DNA of 64,000 bases from Hyphomicrobiaceae bacterium (GCA_028066055.1 JALCBY010000007.1:102246-166245); one strand, 5' to 3'. Positions 39,163-49,158 are shown, numbered from the stretch's first letter. The notes: generated from the sequence alone by a model not told the origin. Numbers and translations are program-made.

Positions 39163-40833
39163 ATGACAATCGACCTTGAAATCGCGCGTGCCGCGACACT
39201 CAAGCCAATTACGGATATTTCCGGCAAGCTGGGTATTCCGGATGATGCCGTGCTGCAGCACGGGCCGCATATCGCGAAGGTTTCGCTCGATTATTGCGAG
39301 AAGATCGCTGCGAAGCCCGACGGCAAGCTGATCCTTGTGACGGCAATTAGCCCCACGCCGAGCGGTGAAGGCAAGACAACGACGACGGTCGGCCTTGGTG
39401 ATGCGCTCAACCGGATCGGCAAAAAGGCGATGATCTGCATTCGCGAACCCTCGCTCGGTCCGGTCTTCGGCATGAAGGGTGGTGCTGCCGGCGGCGGACA
39501 TGCCCAGGTTGTGCCCATGGAGCAGATCAATCTGCACTTTACCGGCGATTTTCACGCGATCGGCGCGGCGAACAATCTCCTGGCAGCTATGATCGACAAT
39601 CACATCTACTGGGGGAATGAACTTGCGCTGGATACGCGCCGTATCAGTTGGAAGCGCGTTGTCGACATGAACGACCGTGCCTTGCGGCAGATCGTCAACT
39701 CTCTCGGTGGACGCGTGAACGGCTTCCCGCGCGAAGATGGATTCGACATTGTCGTGGCGTCGGAGGTAATGGCGATTTTCTGCCTCGCGACGGGGATGAA
39801 GGACCTCGAGGAACGTCTCGGCAACATCATTGTAGGCTATACCCGCAAGAACAAGCCGGTTACGGCGCGTGAAATCCAGGCGCAGGGGTCGATGGCGGTT
39901 TTGCTCATGGATGCACTGGCACCAAATCTGGTGCAGACTCTTGAGGGCAACCCCGCATTTATCCATGGTGGGCCGTTCGCCAACATTGCGCACGGGTGCA
40001 ATTCGGTGATCGCCACCAAGACGGCGCTCGGACTGGCTGACTATGTCGTCACCGAGGCAGGCTTCGGTGCCGATCTGGGTGCTGAGAAATTCTTTGACAT
40101 CAAGTGCCGGAAGGCAGGCCTTTCGCCCGAGGCGGTGGTCCTCGTTGCAACGGCGCAAGCACTCAAATGGCATGGCGGTGCGGAAAAGGCTGATCTGAAA
40201 GCCGAGAATGTCGACGCCATCAAGAAGGGTGCGCCGAATATCGCCCGACACATCCAGAATCTGGGCAAATTCGGTGTGCCGGTGGTGGTTGCGGTCAACC
40301 GGTTCCCGACCGATACGGATGCGGAACTCGAGGCCATTGCCGAGATCGCCAGGGAAAATGGAGCGGATGTCGCCATCTGTTCGCATTGGGCGGACGGCGG
40401 CGCGGGCGCTGAGGAGCTTGCCGAGAAAATTTCTGCTCTGGCCGATTCCGGCAAGGCGAAGTTCAAGACCTTATATGACGATGACATGCCATTGTGGGAC
40501 AAGGTCAAGACCATTGCGACCGAACTCTACAATGCAGATGACATCATTGCCGACAAGCCCGTCAGGGCGCAGATCAAACGGTTGCAGGACAATGGTTTCG
40601 GTGACCTGCCGGTCTGCATGGCGAAGACACAGTACAGCTTCTCCACCGATCCGACCCTGAGGGCTGCGCCAAGTGGGCATGTGGTGCCGATCCGCGAAGT
40701 GCGCCTTTCCGCAGGCGCCGGGTTCGTGGTCGTCATTGCCGGCGACATCATGACCATGCCTGGTCTGCCGCGCGAACCGGCGTCATTCCATATCAAGATC
40801 GGCGATGACGGCCTCATCGCCGGGCTGTCCTGA
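39163..40833 (+). CDS. fhs: Formate-tetrahydrofolate ligase
   Basis: 556 residues. P-loop TPSGEGKTT (65-73) and the family segments [36 protein letters not shown] and [17 protein letters not shown] are intact. It makes 10-formyl-THF from formate, THF and ATP, feeding one-carbon units; in alphaproteobacteria it often serves C1 or glycine/serine metabolism. It has GGGGGAGAT upstream of the ATG. Convergent with the HTH regulator 22 bases away. Confidence 0.97.
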   Translation: MTIDLEIARAATLKPITDISGKLGIPDDAVLQHGPHIAKVSLDYCEKIAAKPDGKLILVTAISPTPSGEGKTTTTVGLGDALNRIGKKAMICIREPSLGPVFGMKGGAAGGGHAQVVPMEQINLHFTGDFHAIGAANNLLAAMIDNHIYWGNELALDTRRISWKRVVDMNDRALRQIVNSLGGRVNGFPREDGFDIVVASEVMAIFCLATGMKDLEERLGNIIVGYTRKNKPVTAREIQAQGSMAVLLMDALAPNLVQTLEGNPAFIHGGPFANIAHGCNSVIATKTALGLADYVVTEAGFGADLGAEKFFDIKCRKAGLSPEAVVLVATAQALKWHGGAEKADLKAENVDAIKKGAPNIARHIQNLGKFGVPVVVAVNRFPTDTDAELEAIAEIARENGADVAICSHWADGGAGAEELAEKISALADSGKAKFKTLYDDDMPLWDKVKTIATELYNADDIIADKPVRAQIKRLQDNGFGDLPVCMAKTQYSFSTDPTLRAAPSGHVVPIREVRLSAGAGFVVVIAGDIMTMPGLPREPASFHIKIGDDGLIAGLS

Positions 40834-40855
40834 GGTTCCGCTACGCGGTTAGCAC

Positions 40856-41710
40856 TCACTCGGCGTTGACGCGAAAATGGTGAGTGCCTTCCGGTGAGAC
40901 GTAGGTGATCGTGTTCTCGATCTCGGGCTTGATTTCCGGGCTGCCGGGCTCGAAAAGACCGCAGCGGTAGAGCGCCTTTTTCACGCTGACCTGACGGCCA
41001 ATGGATTCCAGCACGACCCGCGCGCAAAGCGGTTCGCGGAGACTGCCCGTCGAGACACCGAGTTTCAGGCCGGACAGTCGCGTCAGGCGATGCTGATAGT
41101 TCGGATAAAGAACGGTCTGACTGATCTCGTTGCCCGTCAGGCTGTCATAGTCGATCAGGAATATCCGGTCGTTCAGATAGAACGCCATGCCCTGGTATTT
41201 GCATTTGATCCTGGGTTCGGGACGGTCGATGCGCGCCACATTTTCTAGACGCTGGTAGGTCATTGTCCCCGCTTCTCCGGTGATTTTCAGCAATGAGCGC
41301 AGGATCAGGCCCGGACGTGTCATCGAGTAGGTATATTCAAAATAGTACCCCTCATAGTTCGCGAGATCACTGCGCGAGCGCCTGACGAGTTGGTCGAGAT
41401 AAGCGATGTAGGGCCGCGAATTTCCGTCGGCTGACCGGTTGGAAGGTTTCAGATCCACAATCTTGCGGAAGTCAGCGTGGGGAAGCCGGATTTCAAATCT
41501 CTCGACGCCGAAAAAGTTGCAGATTGTCTGAAGCGTGTGCCGGGAGGGCGCCGCCCGGCCGCTCAGATACTTGTTGAACTGTGACCGGTTGATACCGACT
41601 CGGCGACAAACTTCCGCCACTGACTTGTACTGATCCGTCAGCAGCCGCAAGTTTCTCTGGAAGTCCGAGTGCAAGATCTGCTCCCCGATCATCGCGCCGC
41701 ACGGTTCCAA
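40856..41710 (-). CDS. HTH (XRE-like) transcriptional regulator, ligand unknown
   Basis: 284 residues from a TTG at 41710, preferred because AGGAGG stands 10 bases before it; an ATG at 41692 (Met7) is the alternative. An N-terminal lambda-repressor-type HTH (about 22-65: YKSVAEVCRRVGINRSQFNK, YLSGRAAPS, TICNFFG) is followed by about 200 residues without a domain I recognise, possibly a sensor. The divergent region to the symporter gene holds two long palindromes likely to be its operators, so control of itself and/or the symporter is inferred. Confidence 0.85.
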   Translation of the reverse strand: MEPCGAMIGEQILHSDFQRNLRLLTDQYKSVAEVCRRVGINRSQFNKYLSGRAAPSRHTLQTICNFFGVERFEIRLPHADFRKIVDLKPSNRSADGNSRPYIAYLDQLVRRSRSDLANYEGYYFEYTYSMTRPGLILRSLLKITGEAGTMTYQRLENVARIDRPEPRIKCKYQGMAFYLNDRIFLIDYDSLTGNEISQTVLYPNYQHRLTRLSGLKLGVSTGSLREPLCARVVLESIGRQVSVKKALYRCGLFEPGSPEIKPEIENTITYVSPEGTHHFRVNAE

Positions 41711-41753
41711 CGTTACCGGGCCTCCTTGCTTCGCACAATGAAATTGGCGCTCT

Positions 41754-41774
41754 TTGATGCTCTTGGAGCATCAA
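41754..41774. promoter_or_regulatory. 21-bp palindrome, operator candidate 1
   Basis: TTGATGCTC-TTG-GAGCATCAA is a perfect inverted repeat with 9-bp arms, 44 bases upstream of the HTH regulator start. No T-tract follows on either strand, so it is not a terminator. It shares the TTGAT/ATCAA ends and CT/AG inner bases with the second palindrome 47 bp away (centre to centre), a spacing near 4.5 helical turns. Confidence 0.65.
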
Positions 41775-41803
41775 CTCCAGTCACATCGCGCCGCTCGGCC
41801 AAA

Positions 41804-41818
41804 TTGATCTGAGATCAA
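41804..41818. promoter_or_regulatory. 15-bp palindrome, operator candidate 2
   Basis: TTGATCT-G-AGATCAA is a perfect inverted repeat with 7-bp arms. Its half-site TTGAT-CT resembles that of the neighbouring 21-bp palindrome, suggesting two sites for the same dimeric regulator. Confidence 0.6.
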
Positions 41819-42104
41819 ACCAATTCTACGGTCATACTTGCTGTGATCCGCGTTTTATGCGCGCCGCGGCGTGGGAGGGATATGCGGTTTGGCCACTTCA
41901 CGAGAAAAGAAGAGAATGTGTCCGGCGCTTCGCGTCGCGCTATGATCAATGCGGATTGAAGCCCTCCGATCATCGGCTCTTGGCATTTCGCGTCGACCCA
42001 TCTCGTTCCTGCCCCGCCTGATCGCGGATAACTGACGTCAACTCGACCGGGCCGGCCGATCGCCTCCACGATGCCTGAACGGTCAGAGCGAAAGGGGGAC
42101 GATC

Positions 42105-43517
42105 ATGGAATTCATTGAAGATATTTTCAGCACGATAGGAGACCTGACCTGGGGTTGGGCCCTGATTCCAATTCTGGTCATCTTCGGCCTTTTTTTCACA
42201 ATCGCGACGGACTTCGTTCAGTTCCGGTTCTTCAAGCGCATGTTCCGCGTGCTAGTCGGCAAACAGGATGGAGCTGAAGGGCACATCAGTTCACGAGAGG
42301 CGCTGTTCGTCAGTGTTGGCGGGCGCGTCGGCGGCGGTAATATCGCTGGTGTGGCGGTGGCCATTACGCTTGGCGGACCGGGTGCGGTCTTCTGGATGTG
42401 GGTTATCGCGCTGGTCGGCATGGCCACCAGTCTGGTTGAATGCACGCTTGCACAGATCTACAAGCGCACGGACGAGAACGGCACCTATCGCGGTGGGCCG
42501 GCACAATATATCCAGCATGGATTGGGGCGCCACTACAACTGGCTTGCCTTCATCTATGCCGCCTCGCTGATTGCGGCCTTCGCACTTGGGTTCAATGCGT
42601 TCCAGGGGAATACGGTCGCCGGCGCCGTCAAGGACAGCCTGGGTATCGACAGGCTCTGGACGGCGCTTGCCCTCGCGGTTCTGACCGGCGTGGTCGTCTA
42701 TGGCGGCATCAAGCGGATCGCCCATGTGGCCGATGTCATCGTTCCGATCATGGCCATCGGTTACATCGGCATGGCCATCCTGATCATCCTGTTCAACATC
42801 ACTGAAATTCCGGCGGTCATTTCAACCATCGTCAAGAACGCTTTTGGTTTTGAGGAAGCTGTCGGCGGTGGCATGGGTGCCGCGATTGCGCAAGGAATGC
42901 GGCGAGGCCTGTTCTCGAATGAGGCGGGACTTGGCAGCGCGCCAAACGTCGCCGCCGTGGCGTACGTCCCGCATCCGGTCAGCCAGGGTATTGTCCAATC
43001 GCTGTCGGTGTTCATCGACACGATCATCATCTGCTCGTGCACGGCATTCATGATCCTGTTGGGCGATGTTTACGTCGCGGGTGCGGAAAATGTGGACGGG
43101 GTTGTGCTGACGCAGAAATCGCTGGTTTCGCATGTGGGTGAGTGGGCTCAGTATTTCCTGACCGCGGCAATCCTGCTGTTTGCTTTCAGCTCGATCATCT
43201 ACAATTACTATCTCGGCGAAAACGCGCTGACCGTGTTCACCGAAGCACCGTTGTCCCGGCACGTGCTCCGGATCTTTATCATCGGGCTGGTGTTCATCGG
43301 TTCGTCCGCCCCCGGCGCGACATCCGTGTTCTTCTTCTCCGACCCGATGATGGGCATACTCGCGCTTGTCAATCTGCTGGCGATCATGCTGCTGTTCCCG
43401 GTCTGCTTGCGGGTCCTGAGAGATTTCAAGGATCAATTGAACGAAGGCACCGATCCGCCCAAGTTCGACCCGAAGAAGTTCAGGGACTTGGACATCGACG
43501 CCAGCGCGTGGAAATGA
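42105..43517 (+). CDS. Sodium:alanine/glycine symporter family transporter (AGCS)
   Basis: 470 residues with about eleven hydrophobic helices. Family segments include GGRVGGGNIAGVAVAI and RGLFSNEAGLGSAPNVAA. AGCS proteins import alanine or glycine with Na+ (or H+). Start ATG 42105 has AAGGGGGAC upstream. The divergent HTH gene with operator-like palindromes between them suggests regulated uptake; with fhs, serA and serC nearby, glycine is an attractive but unproven substrate. Confidence 0.92.
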   Translation: MEFIEDIFSTIGDLTWGWALIPILVIFGLFFTIATDFVQFRFFKRMFRVLVGKQDGAEGHISSREALFVSVGGRVGGGNIAGVAVAITLGGPGAVFWMWVIALVGMATSLVECTLAQIYKRTDENGTYRGGPAQYIQHGLGRHYNWLAFIYAASLIAAFALGFNAFQGNTVAGAVKDSLGIDRLWTALALAVLTGVVVYGGIKRIAHVADVIVPIMAIGYIGMAILIILFNITEIPAVISTIVKNAFGFEEAVGGGMGAAIAQGMRRGLFSNEAGLGSAPNVAAVAYVPHPVSQGIVQSLSVFIDTIIICSCTAFMILLGDVYVAGAENVDGVVLTQKSLVSHVGEWAQYFLTAAILLFAFSSIIYNYYLGENALTVFTEAPLSRHVLRIFIIGLVFIGSSAPGATSVFFFSDPMMGILALVNLLAIMLLFPVCLRVLRDFKDQLNEGTDPPKFDPKKFRDLDIDASAWK

Positions 43518-43596
43518 CGCGCAACCGTCCTCCAGTTTCAGGAACGGCCCGTTTCGGCGCTTCTGATCTGATGGCCGGAATGCGGTAAATCACAGT

Positions 43597-43630
43597 GAGG
43601 GGGCGGTCCGGTTGGACTGCCCCTTTCTTT
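43597..43630 (+). terminator. Intrinsic terminator after the symporter gene
   Basis: GGGGGCGGTCC pairs with GGACTGCCCC around GGTT, one mismatch in the stem, followed by TTTCTTTT. It lies about 80 bases after the symporter stop and about 40 before the asparaginase start. Confidence 0.8.
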
Positions 43631-43670
43631 TGAGCGGTCTACCACTCACATTTTCTCGCGGACGAGCGGC

Positions 43671-44693
43671 ATGGCTGAAAAAAAGAAGATATCGATCATT
43701 TATACAGGCGGCACGCTTGGCATGCGGCTCACAAAGAAAGGATATGCGCCCGCCAGCGATCTCGACGGTCTGTTGCGTGAGCGCCTTCCCGAACTCGGTT
43801 CCGCTTCGCTTCCCGACTATGAACTCACCGAATATGAGGATCCACTTGAAAGCTCCAACGCGACCCCGCGGCACTGGTATGACCTTGCGGAGCGGATTCG
43901 AAATGCGGTTGACGGTTTCGACGGGTTTGTTGTGATCCACGGCACCGACACCCTGGCATACACTTCATCCGCGCTGTCCTTCCTTTTAAGCGGATTCAAC
44001 AAACCGGTCGTCGTTACGGGTTCCCAGATCCCGTTGGTCGAGGTGCGAAGCGATGCAGCCGGCAATCTGATCGGAGCCATGCAGGCGATCGCAACCGGAG
44101 GGCTCAGCGATGTTTCGGTCTGCTTCGGCCGGTATCTGCTTCGCGGCAATCGCACCACAAAAGTCCACGCAACGGAACTCGATGCCTTCGAATCTCCGAA
44201 CCTTCCTCCGGTGGCGGAAATCGGAACGGACTTTCAGTTCAATGAGCTGAACGTGCTTCCGCCGCCGCCGGACGTACTGGCAGTCTCTCCGTCGTACCGC
44301 GACTGCAATATTGCCGTCCTGCGTATCTTTCCCGGTATGTCGGAAGGTTTGCTCGACGCGATCGTCGGTGCAGGTGCCGCAGGCATCGTTCTGCGCTGCT
44401 ACGGCGTGGGAACCGGACCGACCGCAGACCGGAGTTTTCTGGCTGCTCTTCGACGAGCTTGCAATGCCGGTGTTGTCGTTGTCGCCGTCTCGCAATGTCT
44501 TGAAGGCCGCGTGACTCTCGACCGGTATGCTGCGGGATCGGCGCTGAGCGATGTTGGTGTCGTCAGCGGATATGACATGACGACCGAAGCGGCTTTCACG
44601 AAGCTGCATACACTGTTCGCACTCGGGCTCGATGGCGGCACCGTCGCCGGCCTCATGCAGGAAAACCTCCGCGGGGAACTCACGCGCGGCTGA
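43671..44693 (+). CDS. Asparaginase (type I, cytoplasmic AnsA-like)
   Basis: 340 residues without signal peptide, so cytoplasmic. The two catalytic motifs are present: YTGGTLGM with Thr12-13 region and HGTDTLAYTSSALSFLL with Thr92/Asp93; a Lys of the second triad follows in the central segment. Converts L-asparagine to aspartate and ammonia. Its length and motif order match the AnsA group rather than the periplasmic high-affinity enzyme. Confidence 0.9.
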   Translation: MAEKKKISIIYTGGTLGMRLTKKGYAPASDLDGLLRERLPELGSASLPDYELTEYEDPLESSNATPRHWYDLAERIRNAVDGFDGFVVIHGTDTLAYTSSALSFLLSGFNKPVVVTGSQIPLVEVRSDAAGNLIGAMQAIATGGLSDVSVCFGRYLLRGNRTTKVHATELDAFESPNLPPVAEIGTDFQFNELNVLPPPPDVLAVSPSYRDCNIAVLRIFPGMSEGLLDAIVGAGAAGIVLRCYGVGTGPTADRSFLAALRRACNAGVVVVAVSQCLEGRVTLDRYAAGSALSDVGVVSGYDMTTEAAFTKLHTLFALGLDGGTVAGLMQENLRGELTRG

Positions 44694-44738
44694 TCGGTCC
44701 GGTCGCGTATTTCGCAGAGGGACGGGCGTGCGCGCTTT

Positions 44739-45638
44739 TCAATCCTTACGCGCCGCCATGGTCACTCCGGCAACGATGAGGGCAATTCCGAAGAGGTGGT
44801 AGGCGCGCGGTTGCTCACCAAGAAATACGATTGCCAGAATGGCGCCGAACAGCGGGACAAGGTTGAGACAGACACCTGCACGGTTGGCTCCGATGAGTGC
44901 AACGCCCCGATTGTAGAAGATGTAGGCCAGAATTGAAGGAAAGACGGCGACATACGCCACGACCGCCGCTGTCTCGACATTAAACTGCAGGTGTCGCCCG
45001 GACGAATGCTCCCACACGGCAAAAGGCGCATTTACCACCGCGCCGATAACAAAGGTCATTCCGATAAAGCTGAGCCAGTGAATATCGGGGCGCTTGCGCA
45101 AGAAAGCGGTGTATAGGCCCCAGAGCACGAGGGCGGAAACGATGAGGATATCTCCGCGATTGAGGACAAAACCCGTCAATACCGATACGTCTCCCCGCGA
45201 CACCATGAACAGGACGCCGATCACGGACAAGGCAATGCCCAGGCCCTGGCGCAGTGAGACCCGGTCACGAAAGAAAATGACGCTGGCGAGAACGATGAGA
45301 ATGGGTCCGCTGGACTGAAGCACCAGTGCATTCAGGGCTGTCGTGTAGTTGAGACCAGAATAACTGAGGGAATTGAACGCCCCGACGCCGATGGTTCCGA
45401 AAAAGAAGAGAATTGGGAGATTTTTTCGGATAATTGGCCAGTCGCGCCTGATATGGGGGAGGGCGAAGGGCAGGATGATCAGCGAAGCGAGAGTCCAACG
45501 CGCCCAAGCCAGAGCAATCGGCGGCACGTGCTCATGCATGCCGCGTCCGACCACGAAGTTCCCCGCCCAGAACAAAGCCGTCAGCGACAGCAGCAGGTAA
45601 GCATTTGCATAAAGAGCATTGAACAGGCGGGAGATCAT
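44739..45638 (-). CDS. EamA/DMT-family transporter
   Basis: 299 residues with ten predicted membrane helices in two EamA repeats (first half to about 145, second from about 155), such as LFWAGNFVVGRGMH at the N-terminus. Members export amino acids or other metabolites; the substrate cannot be assigned. Convergent with asparaginase, divergent from purA. Confidence 0.9.
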   Translation of the reverse strand: MISRLFNALYANAYLLLSLTALFWAGNFVVGRGMHEHVPPIALAWARWTLASLIILPFALPHIRRDWPIIRKNLPILFFFGTIGVGAFNSLSYSGLNYTTALNALVLQSSGPILIVLASVIFFRDRVSLRQGLGIALSVIGVLFMVSRGDVSVLTGFVLNRGDILIVSALVLWGLYTAFLRKRPDIHWLSFIGMTFVIGAVVNAPFAVWEHSSGRHLQFNVETAAVVAYVAVFPSILAYIFYNRGVALIGANRAGVCLNLVPLFGAILAIVFLGEQPRAYHLFGIALIVAGVTMAARKD

Positions 45639-45722
45639 GCGAACCGTGTAAGAGAGATGAGAGTGCGCGTAAAGAACACTTATGACGCTCGATTTGCACG
45701 CAGACTCGCGCTATAAGTGAGC

Positions 45723-45758
45723 ACGGCCCCCACGGATGTGCGGGGCCGTTCGGTTTTT
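45723..45758 (+). promoter_or_regulatory. Terminator-like hairpin in the purA leader
   Basis: ACGGCCCC (45723-45730) pairs with GGGGCCGT (45742-45749), followed by TCGGTTTTTC, giving an intrinsic-terminator shape on the + strand just 22 bases before purA. No + strand gene ends upstream within 1 kb, so it would act on a leader transcript of purA (attenuation) or stop antisense readthrough across the EamA gene. A TATAAG lies at 45711-45716 as a possible -10 box. Confidence 0.65.
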
Positions 45759-45780
45759 CGGGGGCGTTTAGAACAAGATC

Positions 45781-47073
45781 ATGGCAAATGTCGTTGTCGT
45801 CGGGTCCCAGTGGGGCGACGAAGGTAAAGGAAAAATCGTCGATTGGCTGTCAGAGCGCGCCGACGTTGTCGTGCGCTTCCAGGGGGGCCACAATGCGGGA
45901 CACACGCTCGTCATCGACGGCAATGTCTACAAATTGTCCCTGCTGCCATCGGGTGTGGTACGGCCCGGAAAGCTGGCGGTGATCGGCAACGGCGTCGTGA
46001 TCGACCCTTGGGCCCTTGCAGAGGAAATCGAGACGCTGGCGTCGCAAGGCGTGACGATTTCCCGCGAGAATTTTCGTATTGCGGAGAACGCGACCCTTAT
46101 CCTGCCGCTGCACCGCGAACTCGATGCGTTGCGGGAGGCGGCCGCTGGCGCTGGCAAGATCGGGACCACCCGGCGCGGTATCGGGCCCGCTTACGAAGAC
46201 AAGGTTGGCCGGCGCGCCATCCGCGTCATGGACCTGCAGAATCCGAGCACGCTCAAGCCAAAGATCGAACGCATCCTCACCCATCACAATGCGTTGCGTC
46301 GGGGCCTTGGCGAGCCCGAGGTTGGCGCGGATGAGCTGTGCGCGCAACTCGGTGAAATCGCGCCGAAGCTTCTGCCTCTTGTCGATACTGTCTGGGAGCT
46401 GCTTGACGGTCAGCGACGTCTTGGCAAACGTATTCTGTTCGAGGGCGCGCAGGGTGCGCTGCTCGACATTGATCACGGCACCTATCCGTATGTGACCTCG
46501 TCCAATACGGTCGCGGCACAGGCGGCCACCGGAGCCGGTATCGGACCTGGCGCGCTCAACTACGTGCTCGGCATTACCAAGGCCTACACCACGCGTGTCG
46601 GCGAGGGGCCGTTCCCCACCGAGCTTACCGATGAAATTGGCCAGACCCTCGGCGAGCGAGGCCGTGAGTTCGGCACCGTAACCGGGCGGGCGCGGCGTTG
46701 CGGCTGGTTCGATGCCTGCCTAGTACGCCAGACGATCAAGGTGGCCGGTATCAACGGTATTGCGCTCACCAAACTTGATGTCCTGGACGGATTGAAGGAA
46801 CTCAAGGTCTGCATCGGCTACCGGCTCGACGGCGAACCGGTCGACCATCTGCCCGCAAGCCAGGGTGCGCAGGCACGGGTCGAGCCGATATACGAGACGC
46901 ATGAGGGATGGAGTGAATCGACGGCAGGCGCACGCTCATGGGCCGATCTGCCTGCGAATTGCATCAAATATGTCCGCAGGGTTGAAGAGCTGATCGAAAC
47001 GCCGGTTGCCATGCTTTCGACGAGCCCGGAACGCGACGACACCATTCTGGTGCACGATCCTTTCGAGGACTGA
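45781..47073 (+). CDS. purA: Adenylosuccinate synthetase
   Basis: 430 residues. GTP/IMP site [11 protein letters not shown] with catalytic Asp13, GHNAGHTLV with His41, and the [13 protein letters not shown] and [15 protein letters not shown] segments are intact. It joins IMP and aspartate to adenylosuccinate for AMP synthesis. Transcribed behind a terminator-like hairpin. Confidence 0.98.
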   Translation: MANVVVVGSQWGDEGKGKIVDWLSERADVVVRFQGGHNAGHTLVIDGNVYKLSLLPSGVVRPGKLAVIGNGVVIDPWALAEEIETLASQGVTISRENFRIAENATLILPLHRELDALREAAAGAGKIGTTRRGIGPAYEDKVGRRAIRVMDLQNPSTLKPKIERILTHHNALRRGLGEPEVGADELCAQLGEIAPKLLPLVDTVWELLDGQRRLGKRILFEGAQGALLDIDHGTYPYVTSSNTVAAQAATGAGIGPGALNYVLGITKAYTTRVGEGPFPTELTDEIGQTLGERGREFGTVTGRARRCGWFDACLVRQTIKVAGINGIALTKLDVLDGLKELKVCIGYRLDGEPVDHLPASQGAQARVEPIYETHEGWSESTAGARSWADLPANCIKYVRRVEELIETPVAMLSTSPERDDTILVHDPFED

Positions 47074-47114
47074 TAGACTGGCTTGACTTCGTAACAACGA
47101 GAGCGAGCACGTCC

Positions 47115-48434
47115 ATGCCCCTGGATTCATTCGGACTTGAGCTGACCACCGTATCTGACGATGCCGCCCGGGCATGGGATTGCGCGGTGGCGGAATCCCT
47201 GGAACACCGCCTGTCCGCGTCCGAACGCGTCAAGGAGGTGCTGGACGCTGATCCCGATTGCGTCATGGCGCTGGTGTTTCGCGGTGCGATGATGTTGATG
47301 ATCGGCACCAACCGCGTCGAGGGGAAGGTTGCCGACGTTCTGGCGCATGCAAAAAGGGTTTCCGGAAATGCGACGCGGCGGGAGCAGATGCACGTCGCGG
47401 CGCTCGGGCACTGGCTGGCGGGTGAGACGAACAAAGCCCGCGCCGTATGGCGGGAAATCGTATCGGAGTGGCCCGGCGACCTGGTTGCATTGCGTATGCA
47501 TCACCATGGCAGCTTCTGGAGCGGCGACAGGAAGGAGCTGCTCGCCGGCCCCCTCACGGCCTATGAGGCGTTGGGCGAGAACGCCCCCGGCATCAACTTC
47601 GTAAAAGGCATGGTCGCGTTCGGTCATGAGGAGAATGGCGATTATGCGCAGGCTGAAAAATTCGGGCGCGAGGCAATGGAGGCCAACACGAACGATCTTT
47701 GGTCTCTCCATGCCGTGGCACATGTGCTGGAGATGCAGTGCCGCCACGGGGAAGGCCGCAACCTCCTGAACCAACCCTTCGGCACTTGGGAGGATCGCAC
47801 GCCGTTCAAGGATCACTTGTGGTGGCATTCTGCATTGTTCGCGCTTGAAGAGGGCGACATGCCCCGCGTGCTGGAACTTTACGATCGGGAAGTGCGCGTC
47901 GACGAAAACGGATTCTATCTCGATGTGCAGAACGCCGCCTCGCTTCTGGAGCGACTGGAACTGTTAGGCATCGATGTGGGGAACCGTTGGGATGAGCTTG
48001 CCGATCTCGCGGAAAGCCGGGCGGGGGATCATATGATGCCGTTTACCGACGTGCATTTCATGCTGGCACTCGTGGGCGCGAAGCGTCTCGATGCCGCGCG
48101 GAGTTATCTCGCCTCCCTTAAGACATTCGGGCGCGAGGGGGGAAACGATGCGGCCAAAGTGACAGAGGATGTTGCTGTCCCGCTGTCGGAAGGCCTGCTG
48201 GCATATGGAGAAGGTCGTTTCGAGGACGCGGCGGATATCCTCTGCGCGTTCGATCATGATCTCTCACCGCTTGGCGCAAGCCATGCGCAGCGGGACATAT
48301 TCCAGCAGGTGAAAATCGATGCCGTCACGCGCGCCGGGCGGACTGACACTGCTCGTGAGATGCTTGAGGTACGCGACCGGGAGCGTCCGGGTAGCGATTG
48401 GGCGCGCGCCAGGCTTGCGAGCCTGCCGCAGTAG
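47115..48434 (+). CDS. TPR protein of the TTC38-like family
   Basis: 439 residues, no signal peptide, helical throughout. Features of the TTC38-like family are seen: LVFRGAMMLMIGTN, the H-V-A-A-L/W-L-A-G-E repeat unit, DLWSLHAVAHVLEMQCRHGEG and HLWWHSALFALEEGD, then DVHFMLALVGAKRLDAARSYL. The function of this family is unknown in bacteria and animals. It follows purA by 41 bases. Confidence 0.82.
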   Translation: MPLDSFGLELTTVSDDAARAWDCAVAESLEHRLSASERVKEVLDADPDCVMALVFRGAMMLMIGTNRVEGKVADVLAHAKRVSGNATRREQMHVAALGHWLAGETNKARAVWREIVSEWPGDLVALRMHHHGSFWSGDRKELLAGPLTAYEALGENAPGINFVKGMVAFGHEENGDYAQAEKFGREAMEANTNDLWSLHAVAHVLEMQCRHGEGRNLLNQPFGTWEDRTPFKDHLWWHSALFALEEGDMPRVLELYDREVRVDENGFYLDVQNAASLLERLELLGIDVGNRWDELADLAESRAGDHMMPFTDVHFMLALVGAKRLDAARSYLASLKTFGREGGNDAAKVTEDVAVPLSEGLLAYGEGRFEDAADILCAFDHDLSPLGASHAQRDIFQQVKIDAVTRAGRTDTAREMLEVRDRERPGSDWARARLASLPQ

Positions 48435-48690
48435 CCGGGCTGGCAACTGTGAAATGTTTCAGCCGTGTTTCAATTGTATGAATTCCCGGCGAGTTCTTCT
48501 GCCGCCAAACCGCTGAAAAACAGCAATAAACCAATTCGGTTTGTTTCAAGGGTTTGACGGATCGGCAGTCCGCCCCAAATCCCTCACCATGAAAGCCGGC
48601 AAACACGGGCAACCGTCCTGATCGCCGGTGCAAACACCGATTACGAGCGGCAGTGACCCTTGTGGATCGGCTTGAGGATGGAGAGAGAAA

Positions 48691-48933
48691 ATGAGAAAGA
48701 TCGCATTGACCCTTGGCGCCGCCGCTATCGCGCTGATGGCCGTTCAGGCCACGGACGCGCAGGCGGGTGGCAAGAAGGGCTTCTACGCCGGCTGGGGCAA
48801 ACCCTGGTACAACACCTACTATTACGGCCCGAAATATTACTGCTTCTGGAAGAAGAAGAAGGTCTTCACGGTCAAGGGCTGGTACTGGAAAAAAGTCCGG
48901 TTCTGCAAGCCGAAATTCCATTGGTACTACTAA
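48691..48933 (+). CDS. Tiny secreted cationic, aromatic-rich protein
   Basis: 80 residues, preceded by GGAGAGAGAAA. A clear signal peptide (MRKIALTLGAAAIALMAVQA, cleavage near DAQA-GG at about 25) leaves 55 residues that contain 21 aromatic residues (Tyr, Trp, Phe), 13 Lys plus 1 Arg, two Cys and no Asp or Glu. Stretches such as YNTYYYGPKYYCFWKKKK are striking. No family recognised. A strong terminator follows, so it is a monocistronic gene. Possible roles: surface or metal binding, antimicrobial, or structural; none proven. Confidence 0.8.
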   Translation: MRKIALTLGAAAIALMAVQATDAQAGGKKGFYAGWGKPWYNTYYYGPKYYCFWKKKKVFTVKGWYWKKVRFCKPKFHWYY

Positions 48934-48955
48934 ACCGGAGCGATCCGGCTGATCG

Positions 48956-48990
48956 AAGGCCGCCCCTCCGGTCGGAGTGGGCGGCCTTTT
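48956..48990 (+). terminator. Intrinsic terminator of the cationic small-protein gene
   Basis: AAGGCCGCC...CTCCG pairs with CGGAG...GGCGGCCTT around a two-base loop, a long interrupted stem ending in TTTT, 23 bases after the stop codon. Confidence 0.9.
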
Positions 48991-49158
48991 GCACCGAGGA
49001 GGGCATATATCCCCGATATTAGACGAAAGTATAATGCCGTTCAGGGTTTAACATTTCCGTGACAGTCCCATCTATCTGCAGTTGGCAGCGCGCTATTTGG
49101 GCAAGGGTGCTTCCGATGCGACAGACATTCAATCGGCCGGAGAATGGGTGGAAGAACC

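Larger units (their letters stand above)
41711..42104. other. 394-base intergenic region between HTH regulator and symporter
   Basis: No credible gene on either strand. The left third contains two palindromes (annotated separately) next to the regulator start; the right part should contain the symporter promoter and leader, ending in GAAAGGGGGAC before ATG 42105. I see no riboswitch motif or terminator here. Confidence 0.6.

Noticed and set aside
36321..40386. Long minus-strand frames opposite serA (36321-37850) and fhs (38875-40386)
   Set aside because: The + strand encodes complete, highly conserved enzymes; the antisense frames show no recognisable family.
44694..44738. Terminator between asparaginase and the convergent EamA gene
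   Set aside because: Only weak GC-rich self-complementarity and a TTTTC were found; no convincing stem.
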